DNA of 64,000 bases from Litomosoides sigmodontis (taxonomy: Eukaryota > Nematoda > Chromadorea > Rhabditida > Onchocercidae), in NCBI GenBank assembly GCA_963070105.1, contig OY718808.1, positions 9,529,398-9,593,397 of the forward strand. Direction: 5' to 3'. Within the stretch, counting starts at the first letter, position 1; each line of letters begins with the position of its first letter. Shown piece after piece: positions 42,498-54,100 of the stretch. The translations under genes were made by a program, and so were the position numbers. The notes beneath the pieces were generated by a model that had not been told where the DNA came from, searched no databases, and saw only the letters and a program-made list of their open reading frames with translations.

Positions 42498-45400
42498 ATG
42501 TATTCCTCCGGCATCCTTCTTTTCCTCCATCTTCTCTCTTACAATACAAATACTTTTGCGGATAATATTGCACCAAATGCTGCCAAAGCATGGACTATTT
42601 ACTACCCACATCAATTTGATAGAAGTAAGTCAAGCTAATCATTTAAAGATATTTGACCATCAAAAGGCACGACAAGTGAAACGAATATTTGTTCAATAAG
42701 ACGCTTTTCTTACTGAAATAAATGATTGAATTCGAAGTTAATTGCAAATGAACGGAATGCAGATTTGCATAGCTATTCGTTCATTTCATACCTTCTTCCT
42801 TCCTTAGGGAGTGAAATTTGCTTCTAGAACTTACTTCAAACTAACTGACGAAATGTGCTATGCATGCTTTGATAGTGGCCGGGCTGACCGCTGACCGTCA
42901 CCGCTCTCAGTGATGCCGGTAAAACCTTTCATCGTATTAACTTAAAATTTCGTATTAATCACCTAATGAGTGGTTGTTTATTTAAATCAGAGTTTGATGG
43001 AAATTTTTTCAGGTCAGTATTGCCATATGTTGCGATGTTCAATCGATGAGCTATGCGTTGTAGGCGAGAAAACAGCACGTTGCATTAAAAATGATAAACT
43101 TCACGCTGTGTACGTTTGTTTATACAATTTGCCTAACAACATAAACGTCTGATGACTTCTCTGTTATTACTAGTAATGGTGAGATGAATGTTTGAAAATT
43201 TAGCTTGAAACTCCGATAATAAACCATCAAGTTTAAATATCAAATCTCATCACAGTTGTAGAAAGTGAAACTAAAATACGTTACGAATTCCTGCTAAAAT
43301 TACTCCACACCTTTCACATAATTAATTATTCGTGTTTTTTTTGTCTTCTTTACTACTGAAATTTAATTTAGTTCCTTTTAATTACTTCATTTAGCTTATC
43401 CAAAGAACAGTTGTAAAGATTGGTTGTGCGTTAGAAATAGAAAGCAAACAAAAAAAATTTTTTGCAGGGATGGTGTCCACATTGACTTCGCTAGCGGTAA
43501 ACTAATCGATCATCATGCTGATGAGGTATTTTTTGTGCAATAATTAATTTTGTCAATTAATTAATTAAATTATTCTCGTCTCATTTTCAACTATTAAATT
43601 CCAACTTACAAAACATTTTCAGGCAAAAAGTAATTATAGAGTAGGTCGAATAAAACTGCAGCATAAACATAACCATTTTCCACGACACTATGAACACGTC
43701 GAAACGACAAATTACGGTATCCATTAACTTCTTTGTCCTTAAAAATTTTCTTGAAAGCGAATGAATTTTAGGCATGAAGGTGGATGATCCAAAAAATCAT
43801 ACCCGGTAGTGCCGTGTCTTTTTTTGGGAAACATTTGAGACTTGTATTTCATTAGCTATGCATGCTTTTTGCTTACCCTTTTTTCTCGGCCATTTTTTGT
43901 ACTTTCGATTCATCCAGTCGAACTAGGTCAATAACTCTAACTCTAACTTGTTGTTTGCTGTTTCGTACATGACAACTTCCTCCCTTTTAATGTCATAAAA
44001 ATAAAACATGAGTCGAGAATTTCCGAGAATCACGCTGAGATAGAAAGGAATACGATAGGACGATTGAAGGAAATATTGAAGCTATGAACATCACGAAGAA
44101 TGAAAGGGAAGCCATTGCGTGAGGAAAGACTCAATTGACGTGACGTGTAATACAACGTGCTGTTGCCACCACTCGTTGCTGCATTCGTTCCGTACGACAA
44201 TATAGGGACGGGCAGTAGTGGGAGAATGAACACTTCAGTAATTGACTACAAAAAGCGAATGAAAAGCGTTGTTGAGGATTATTTAGATTTATTTTCGCGC
44301 TTCATTAAGTCTTCTTTCATTCGACCGGCAAATACGATACTTTCCCTCATCGTACTAGCAGCGTTGAGATGAGCTAGCGTTATGCAACAGTATCACAGTG
44401 TTTATTGGTGACAGTAATAAAATATTCCGCACGGAATCAGCTAATCCCTTTCTTCCTTCAGCCTTCCACCCCAAGTTGCTCAGCGATCCATTCTCCCTCA
44501 CTTCCCTTTCTTCTCCTTCATTTCCGACGCTCTACCTAGTCCGATCTCTTTCTATCATTCATCCGAGGGGAGCACAGGAAAGACATTAAATTATCTTCTG
44601 CATCTATCAAGTGGATGGATGGATAATATTTACAGAATGTGATGAGAAAAATCTGCACAGTGTTGGTGGACGATTGCTGCAATGGTTCAGTGAGATGCAT
44701 AAAGTGGCTTCTGCCGATTCCGGATTACCATTGCACAGTATGTATATCGCTTATCATTTTACGGAAGTACCTAGTACCGTACCGCATTCACTACTTCCTG
44801 TAAGATAATTGGTTTTACTTGAAAAATAATGAAGTAATCTTTTTCTTTCACTTTTTCATTTTTCAATAGTTTCAGACATTTGAATTAGAATTGCAGTACG
44901 AATGAAAGTATGACCTAGAAATATAAGAGCTTAAAAGCAATCATATGTGATATGGCTTTTATTCATTTTCATTTCCCTTTTAATCAAAGAAAAACGAAAA
45001 GCTTACGTTATAAGAGGGCGGAGGGCCATTCACACGCCCTTCTTCCACCTGTTTTTCCCTCACGTCGCTTGCTTCTTCCGAGATTTTCATTATATGTCTG
45101 GATAAAACAAAATTTTGTAATTTTTTTTAAATTAGCAAATTTTTATCAAAATTTCAGTGTTATGTTTACTTTTTACGAATTCCCTTCTTGCTCGTACGTT
45201 ACGAAAGGTGTAAAGTAGTTGGAGTGGTAGTAATAATGAAAGGGGAAGAATAAGAGTGATGATATTATATTCCATCCATCGATGATGATGATGATGATGG
45301 AAGTTTCATAGTTTGCGTTGATGGCACCCTACTGATTTTTATGTCCTCGATAACCTTCTTCGGTCCTTTCTTTAGTCATTGCCTTGGGAAGTTGAGCTTT

Positions 45401-48400
45401 GCAAATTTCATTCATGATTTATGGCAGTTTATGCATGCATGAAGAGACCATCACCCTTTCATAATCGATCATGGAGGGAGTTAAAACCAGGATTGTAACG
45501 ACAGGTCGTACTGTGCAACAGCACAGCATGTGGTTATTTGCTGCTTCATCCAAAATTCGATTAAACGGTAGCGAAACAGATAGCCCAAAGCTAGCTTCAG
45601 TTTATAAAGGAAATGTTATTAGCTATCAAAATATGCTATTTAAGTTACTTGTTATTTTTATTAATTAAATGTTGTTAGTTGCAAAATTAAGTGTTACTCG
45701 GCCACTTCTCTACAGCTTTATTCTAACATTTGTGGTGCGTTTTATTAAAAGAATTCACTAATGTCGAAGTAATTTAGATGTTGCACCTGCTAAAATTCAT
45801 CGTTGGCAATGAAATAACTCGTAGCTTTTGCAGATATTTATGTTGAATGACCAGTGGACAAATATACTTCTAAACGTAAATAAATTTACGAGAAATGTTC
45901 AAAACCCAAGTTTAATTTTGCTAACAGTTTCCCAGCTAAAGTAATTTTAATAAAACCAAAAAAGGCATCGTTCGTTTTTCTTTTTTTTCCCTTCCAACCT
46001 TTCAATTTCCCTTATCGGAATTTTACAACAATCCAAACTGTGACCTTCTTCTACCTTCACTTCTCTTATAACATAGCGGTACATATCAAAGGACTAAATA
46101 CATACATGTAAATTTGTATAATGTAAGGATCGTTAATTTCAAGCAAAGAAAAATTATGTTTCGGAAAAAATTAAATTAGAAAGCACTACGCTGTAGCGTA
46201 GCGATTTTTATCGTTACGGAAACTTCCTTCCTTATTTAATCGCACTACGTTAGAAATCGTTGGATGAATTTAGTCATTGAGAGGGGATGCTAACAATGGC
46301 GCTTTCCTTAACAAGCAGGATTACTACTTCAGTTAGAACTGCTTTGAATTCAAAATTATTCTCTGTTAGCAATTATCTCTTTGTTCGTCCATATTGATTT
46401 CTGTAGAGGAAGAAGAATTTACTTTTGGAATGTTCAGAAAGAGGAAGAACTAAAGCGTAATTACAGGACGCTACTGTGATTTATAATAAATTAACAATCA
46501 AGTGGTCACGAAAGATTAAGTGAATTTTTTGCTAACATTAATTCATTAATATACTTTATAATGCTACAACATATTGCAAAAACAAATTTAAATTTAAGTT
46601 TAACAAATATACTAACCTGAAGATGAAGTAAAGGAATACAAAGAAAGCCACCGTTGCAAATGTACCATTGCATATAGAATAGAGTAATATTTCAGTTTTC
46701 TGCGACAAATGCGCTGCACCATCCTTTTGATTGTTTGCTTTTAAGAATGCTTCTGCTTGCTGCTGTTGCATTACAAAAACTTCTCCTTCCAACTTTCTTG
46801 TATTGCTAGCAACAATTTTCTGTACAGTTTGAAATTTGGATGGAATTTATTCCAAAGCATAAAAAGATTTCGTTAGCCTTTTCACTAATTAAATGGAAGT
46901 GATAGAACGCTTCAAAAGTCTGAAAATCATTACTTATGTTAACTAAATCAAAAACATAGGAGTTCATTGAGTATCAGAGAAATCACTCAAAAATGAGTTA
47001 GACAATCTCAAACTGGTTTGTTAAGCGCGTCGTTACCGTTTTGAATTATATTTGGAGGTGTTAGATTTAGCATTACTACACACATCAGTTAGCATAATAC
47101 AATAGCATTCAAATAATAATTAATAATAATTTCCAAACAGAATAAGCTGCCACTGTTGATTGGTCCAACTGATTTACGTACTTAAATATCGCTCTTCCTT
47201 GTTTTTTGTTGCAATTTTTTTGCAATTTTGAAATAGAAAATAATATGTGAAATTTTTTTTACAACTCTCTGTATACTGGGGGGAGTGAAATTGAGTGGGA
47301 GTGATGGCGGAAGGGATAGCGTGGGCGAGCTTTCATGTTCGGGAGGACACGGTTCAGTGGTCGGTGATGTAAAATGCGAACGAGCACCTGTTTGTGTCCT
47401 ATCACCGACTAATTGGTTTATCAGCAATTTTCGCGCAATGACGGAAAGATATGTTGTTAGACTGTTGTCCTGCCCTTATTGTAACTACCGGAATTTCTTC
47501 CTGTACATCCTCCTTCCCCCTTTCATCTTCTCTCCTCTACGAAGCTATCTCATCTCTACCGGATAGCTCTTCCAGCAATCTCTGTGAAACAACTTATGTG
47601 GTAGAACTAGAGAAGTGGAAGTATGATTGACATTAGATCGTTTGATGTTAGCCGCAACATTTTAAGTGTTATTTCAAAGAAATTAAAGCGACTGAGAAGC
47701 ACATTAACGCAGTAAGGACCGATATTCTAAACTCATCAACTGCATTCTTCTTTGATGTCACTTAATAGAGTGGAAATGTTGAATCAGTTGGACGAAATTA
47801 AACTTATCACTAACTATTGGCAGAGATTCTCGAAAAAAATTATCGGAAAATATCAGAAAATATCGAAATTTGCTCAAAATTTACGAGTCACTTTATGGTC
47901 AGTCGTTGTTACGCGGGAAGACTGAATGATACAAAAGAGAGAAAGAGAAAGAGGAGGGAGAGACCCTCAGTCCCTCTAATTTTGAAAATCTATCAATAGA
48001 TGACGAATTTCATTTTTCATCAAATTGACAGGCACACCCACAGATTCTTATCCACCTGTTAATACTATAGTATGAATTTAAAATTCTTTCTCAAGTGACC
48101 CTCAAAACTTTCAAACTAATTTCACAGTTCAAACTATGAACAGCCAAAATGCAATCAGTCAGCCAACGATATGTATGCTTCCGATTGATTAAAATCTATT
48201 AAATTAGGCGCCAAAATTTTTTTTTATATTCTCAATTTAACGTGAAGAAGGAAGAGGGAAAGAGGAGTGAAAGATGAATGATTCCTGAAAAGGATTTAAA
48301 AAATCGATTAGACGACTGATAAGATTGAAATAGATAAGTGATGATACGAAGAGAGAAATTAAGGTCCTTAATTTTGAGCTTTCTAAATACGCCAAGTAAA

Positions 48401-50800
48401 TTAACATTAAAATTAGTCATAAATCCTACTAATTAACTTGGAAACTTCACAACGCCAAAAATACTTCCTAAATTTTAAACTTGCTCGTACTTCCTTCATG
48501 ATACGAACATCACGATGACTGGGTTTGTTTCTTTGCAAATCCGGACTGCGTATTGGCCTTAACCCTCCGGATCTTCCGCACACCGTCCGTTTTTTCTTCC
48601 TATCATAAACTCAAACGGAAGACGCGGGTGAGGAGAGATTTGTTTCTTCATTAAGTCAATTTCTATTATGCAACAACATAACTTTAGATGGATGTGACTA
48701 ATGTGAAACAAAAATTAATCTAAATTTATATAAATTTGATTTAACTAATTTGATAGATTGTTTTGAAGGAAGTATTACAATCATTATTCAATGCCAAAAT
48801 TAGAACTAATATGGACACAACAAATAAAACTTTTTAAACCCATTTATTCAAACTTATTGAAGGTCATCTTGCGAAAAAGTACTTTTCTTCCATCTCACCG
48901 GAACTTAAAGAATATTTAAAGTAGAAAATTTGTTAAGAGAAAGGATGAAAACAAATTTTTTCAACAAAACGATTTTATAAATCAGTTTGCAGAGAGGAGA
49001 GGAGTGAGTGGTACGCGTTAAGAGTGTGCGGAATCTCAGAGCGTTTCTCTTTTTATTAAATGAAAATCAGTGTGATTATCGGAGCAGAAAAAAGAGTGAT
49101 AACTGATAAAGTATGAGGAAGAAGACGAATTTGGCAGAAGTTCAGGCGAGGAGCGGAATAAATTAAAGGGGCCGTACGATCAGTGGGCCTTGGAAATATC
49201 AGTATAAATCAGTCCTCCTCCTTTTTCTGTTTTTGATGCTTATCTCCGATGACAGGTCCCTGGGATGACATATGTTTTCTTCATGTTTCAACGACGGCAA
49301 GTCATTTACTTTCACCAATCAATTTGGAGAAAAAAAAAACAAAAGAAATAACGCTGATTTGAAATTTGACGAAATTTCACGGTAATTTAAAGTGATTGAT
49401 CGTAAATGTTTGGTTGAGTCGAAGAGAAAAATTCATGTTTTAATGTTTCACACCGACGAAAGTATCCATTTTTTTCCTTTTATAACCACAGCAGTGGAAA
49501 TTTGGTGCTTCTTCGCATTACAAAATACCCGCGGTAGACCGGGAATGAGGGAGAAAAGGTATGATGCAAACATTAATCACTTCATCATATTGCTGCTTTC
49601 ACAATATTGAAATTGAATTGTTTGGATAATTGAATTGACAAAATGAAGAATTGGGACCCATGAAATGGAACCAAAGAAAAGAGTATTTAAATATGAATAT
49701 TTCAAGAATTAAAATTTTAACGTAGTTTAGGCCAACTATTCAATAGTAAATCGTGAATTATGTAAATGCAATTCAATTACTTAAACAGATTAAATGAATG
49801 AAAATGATTGTGATAAGCAAAAGTAAGTAATCAGGAAAATTGTGATAGTGTAAAAGTACCGAGTAGATAGTTGATGAATTAACCGTTTGCAGAGCATAAG
49901 ACGAGGTGCCGTGAGGACGTGGCATGGATGTTCCAGCAATGGGATGGTGACAATGACGGAGAATTGAGCGTGAAAGAATTAGTCCCATTAGAGGCAGATT
50001 CTACGGAGAAGTGTCTCAAGGCGTACATCGATCGTTGTGGTTTGTGTTCCATTTTGCACTCTTCTACGTCATCCTTACGCTGCTCATTTTACGTCACTCA
50101 TCAATGTGCTATTACGTGAGATAATTTGTTTGTCGCGATTAGAAAGCGCACTCCTAGAATTATAAGGTTCGTGTGATTTATAGCGAACTAATTTAGGTCC
50201 TTTTTTTCTATTAGTGTAATTTCTGGAAGTGATAAATAAGTAAACTGCTAATAGATACGGAACCGGGTAATGATAATGTAATAACGTTGGATGAGTGGTG
50301 CGATTGTTTTGCTTGGGCCGATGATGACCGTCATGAACCACCGTGTCATGCGGCAAGATACCGACAGGATCCGCATTTATTAGGTGAGTGATGTGTGGAT
50401 ATCTTGGTTTATCGCCTCATATCTCTATCAGAAAGCCGCAACTGGAAGTGATCGGAAGATGCCACAAGCATCCGTGAAGAATTGCTAATTAATGCTATCA
50501 GTAGGAGTTTGACAAAGATACTGTGAGTAATGAAAAACTGTGAAGTCTCACACTTTAAGAGAAATAAATGTATTTATTTATCCCATGCCTCTTTTGCAAG
50601 GGGAGAAGTTAGCGCCAAGTACTTCAGGAGCTTTTCATCCACGTTGCACATTGGAGGGATATTACAAGGCGGAACAGTGTCACGAGAACTTCTGTTGGTG
50701 TGTTGACAAATACGGTAGAGAATTTGATAAATCACGAGTCGCAGGTCGCCTTCCGGACTGTGGTCAATACGGCATGTCTTTTATTGTAAAGCAATCATAA
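42498..50800 (+). CDS. Testican-like (SPOCK family) secreted calcium-binding protein without Kazal domain
   Basis: Eight plus-strand exons fit in phase: 42498-42624, 43013-43109, 43468-43525, 43623-43716, 44636-44737, 49893-50039, 50255-50383 and 50601-50800 (TAA). They give 317 residues. A signal peptide (MYSSGILLFLHLLS...) is followed by a Cys-containing N-terminal segment like the testican start. Then comes a SPARC-type extracellular calcium-binding domain: a GGRLLQWF helix, an EF loop DGDNDGELSVKE, paired Cys and a second EF region with ITLDEWCDCF. The end is a thyroglobulin type-1 domain with GYYKAEQC and the CWCV motif. Testicans are extracellular-matrix proteoglycans that modulate proteases and adhesion. 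The Kazal domain normally before the EC domain and the acidic C-terminal tail are not seen. The fifth intron is 5.2 kb and carries a gene on the other strand. Confidence 0.92.
45281..45299. repeat. (GAT)n microsatellite
   Basis: Six GAT units in the large testican-like intron. Confidence 0.85.
46373..48599 (-). CDS. Small single-span membrane protein nested in the testican-like intron; 5' end unresolved
   Basis: Minus-strand exons 46617-46819 and 46373-46400 (TAA) join in phase. A third, 48491-48599, ends in GAA before a GTACGA donor and also fits. The joined frame has a polar, Gln-rich helix (VMQQQQAEAFLK), then a hydrophobic segment (ILLYSICNGTF through FFVFLYFIF) and a short basic tail ending GRTKR. 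This is the layout of a C-terminally anchored membrane protein. If translation starts at the ATG in the 48491-48599 exon the product is about 79 residues; otherwise more 5' exons exist. I do not recognise the family. The gene lies wholly inside the intron 44738-49892 of the plus-strand testican-like gene. Confidence 0.55.
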
Positions 50801-51153
50801 ATTCTACTATTTTACGCGAGCCCTGCAAGAAACTTGTTGATTTTACAAAACCATCTCAATATCGATTAGTTTCATTAGGGATTTAACCATTACTTATTTA
50901 ACTTCAGCAACTGAAATGGACGAGAGTGAGAGAGAAGATCTTGCGGCCGAATTGTGAATCGCATCTGTTTTGCGGAACGGTTATCCCTTCCGTGTGGCCG
51001 TAACACAATGAATGACGGTGCTTTTGCATTTACTGCTATTCCTCACATATTTAATTGATTAACCACGCATTTCACGTTTTATTTCACGACTTATATCAAA
51101 TGTGTCTTAAATATGTGCGTTAAAGATCAGTTACGTTTTTCGTTTTTCGTCTC
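50801..51153. other. Convergent 3' gap between testican-like and BBS2 genes
   Basis: Only 353 bp separate two stop codons on opposite strands, so the 3' untranslated regions may overlap. A minus-strand AATAAA is present. Confidence 0.65.
51078..51083 (-). promoter_or_regulatory. Probable polyadenylation signal of BBS2
   Basis: AATAAA on the minus strand, about 70 bp after the BBS2 stop codon. Confidence 0.6.
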
Positions 51154-54100
51154 TCACACTCCAAATAGGATGATCTTTTGAAGCATATCAAAGTGCTCTT
51201 CCACAATCGCATTCCGACACGCTGAAATCAGTCGACTTGCCGGAGTGCCCACTGAAATTTGAAATATGTGCGCCAGATAGAGTAAGCTTAAAACATCTAG
51301 CTTGATAATTCCCGTAATGAGGAAATATAGAAAAATGCAATTTAGAGTGTAACTGTGAGCAGCGCATGCTAGAATCCAGAAAACAAATGTGGACTTGACG
51401 GTGTAATTAATATGAGTCTTAAAAACCTCGAAGTCGTGAGCCTTGTTCGATAATTTTATTGAGATTTCGAAGAAGTTTAAGCAGCTCTTGGTGATTGTTG
51501 CACCGTATTTTATGTTCGGCTATCATGGCATGATTTAATGTGTGCATCTTTTGGTAGTATTTGTTCATCAAGCGACTGGAAAAAAATTTGAAAAATACTG
51601 AAAATTTTTGATCAAAATCACTGACTTATTATGCATGCGTAGATGAGAGAGTTGAGAATTAGTGATAGCAGTGAAATGATTGAAAAACTAAGTATGGAAA
51701 CATTGTTGGACGTCGTAATATCTCGTGGAAAATACAGTAATTTACAGTTGTCTGATAGTTCGGGCATCTTCAGCTCGCACCAACATTTCTTTGATGGCAC
51801 TCGACCGCTCGGCGATTGTTGCAGACAATCGATCACGCATTATGTACATTTCATGTAGCTGTGAAGTTGAAAAAGTTCTTAGCTTGCAAATTAAAATTGG
51901 CAGTTATTTTATATGGAAATTTTCAATTAATGCATGCTATCTATCACCTTAGAGCACTGGCGATGCCTAATGCAACGGTGAACATTTCAAAGAATATTTT
52001 CACACTATCCAATTATTGGGCAAGCAAACGCTTGATGTGATTTGCTCAGTAAAAACAGTTCCATCAATTTCCATTAAAATTCCTCGCTTACTGAAGAACC
52101 CATGGACATTGGAGGTGTGAAGCAAACTTTCTATTGTCCTTCAATTAAATACCTTTTCTGTAATATCGTTAAGCCTGGCGATTTCAAGGGGAAACTGTGC
52201 TATTGTTTGTATTTCACTGATCACAAGACTTTCGGCAATTGATTGAATGATATTGCCAACTAGTTCCATATCCTTGCTTTGAATTATTACCTGAAAAATT
52301 GTTATTAAGTGTTTCAATTTGCGTCACAGAAATTTAATCGATGTTTTTAATTGTAGTAAAAGAATACGATGAATGTTACTCAAATCATTGCAATCTAATT
52401 TTGACCGTGAATTATACTCGAAAATTATTTCTTTTCTTAGTGTTCAGATGTCTGACAATACTATGAGCTCGATTTCCTTAAGGAACTATAAGCCCACATA
52501 GCTGTAGTCCTAAATAAAATATCCGTTAATAAATTCCTTAACAAATATGCATGAATTCTTCCATGCGTATAAGCCTTATCAATATCAATGGAAGGACTAA
52601 AATAGGAAAAGCTAAGCTTAATACATCATTTTCTACAAGTACCAAGTTATGTTGAAATGGTCACGCCAACCATCGTCCGCCTAGTAGTCGTCGGTACATC
52701 ATATTCCGGTATTTTAGAGCTTGCACAAAAAATTAAACGGAAAGGTAATCATCAGAGCTACTCCATAACAGACAGTCTTCCTAGCTTGCTAAAGCTTCCT
52801 TTTACAGGTCATGAAAAAAACACTTCCGAAAAGCAATTTCAACTTCTTAAGAACAAATTATTGCAAAGATTTTTTTCGGAAAGATTCGTAGAAACGTCAA
52901 AAAAATGTACTGAAACCTTTCCGTTCCCATCTATTTCAATGGACACTGGTTCATTGCTTCGTAAACTGATAAAATTAACACTTAGCTTAGAATCGCCTTC
53001 GCAAAGAATTTCATTGGTGAGCAGAAAGTTGCTGTTAATCCAAACTGCTAACTAAAATGAGTTTTTTTTTCAACAGTCCAATTTTTGCTAATTTTAATTT
53101 CACTAAAAAATCCGTAGATTCTTCAATATGTCAGAAGTATATTACACGTGATGGTCGCTCGTTAATGTAAAATTCAGCCTTTCCATCATCTGGTTGTGCT
53201 GCGTTTGCTGTATTCAGCGCATACATCACAAAACGCGGAACGCTACGTGTCACTTCAAACACGTGTAACTGAGTGCTAAAAATGATACGATGTGTCTTGA
53301 AAGGTGCTTTCCAACACTTCCTTTCTGTAATGTCCGTGAAATTCAGATAGTATGTTACGTTGAAAAGCAGCAATACTGCAAATGTTCACGGCTTAAACGC
53401 GTTAATATCAGAGATAAGTTTAAAAAAAAAGTTCTCAATACAAGTAAGTTTACTTCATTGCTAATTAAATAGTAAGACTGCTAAGAGCTCTAGCAAAGTA
53501 TTCGTTAACCTTTTCGCATAGCCCACGAAAGCTTTAATGTGAAGATCAGCAGCTACGTCCTTCACTGGTCGAAGTTGAATTGTAATACAGGAAGAATAAT
53601 TTTCAGTTGGATGTCTGAAAATTTACTTTTTCTCACGTACTTCATTTACTCTTCTCCAATGAAGTTGAGATTAAGCAGCTCTATCAATGAAATTGCCGGA
53701 CATCTGGGAGTTTTCCCAGATCAAACAACCTTAGACTTACATGACGTACGATTCACCATTGAAGATACTCTCGGCGAATAGGATGACCGATCGGATGACA
53801 GCATCGCCTGAGACGACTAGTCGTAATTCAACGGCAGGTTCCTTCAATTGCTGATTCACCGTTAAAGAGGTGTCAAAAGTGGTGTTGGCCTGAAGTAATC
53901 AGAAAATCGAGACCCATCCAATCCAGAAATAAGCTCAATACGCTAATTACGCTTTCCGGTAAATGAATAAAAGTATTAAACACCAGAAATCAGATTGGCA
54001 AGTTCGAAAAATTTTCATTGATTATTATCCGATTATTGTGCGCAATTTTTAATTACAATTCATGGAATTAACGAAAAAGGAAGACCATCGATGTATTTGG

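Noticed and set aside
43772..43805. Small extra testican exon (GMKVDDPKNHTR) after 43716
   Set aside because: Acceptor and donor exist, but its exit phase does not fit exon 44636-44737, whereas direct joining of 43716 to 44636 keeps the frame.
47285..47566. Plus-strand Gly/Ser-rich frame and its minus-strand Pro-rich mirror
   Set aside because: Both arise from one GC-richer patch in the testican-like intron and show no exon borders in phase.
52657..53055. 132-residue plus-strand open frame
   Set aside because: It overlaps BBS2 exon 52911-53051 on the opposite strand and has no family match.
53653..53712. Alternative minus-strand BBS2 exon with [12 protein letters not shown]
   Set aside because: The exon 53510-53614 gives the family sequence HPTENYSSC...[13 protein letters not shown] in the correct phase instead.
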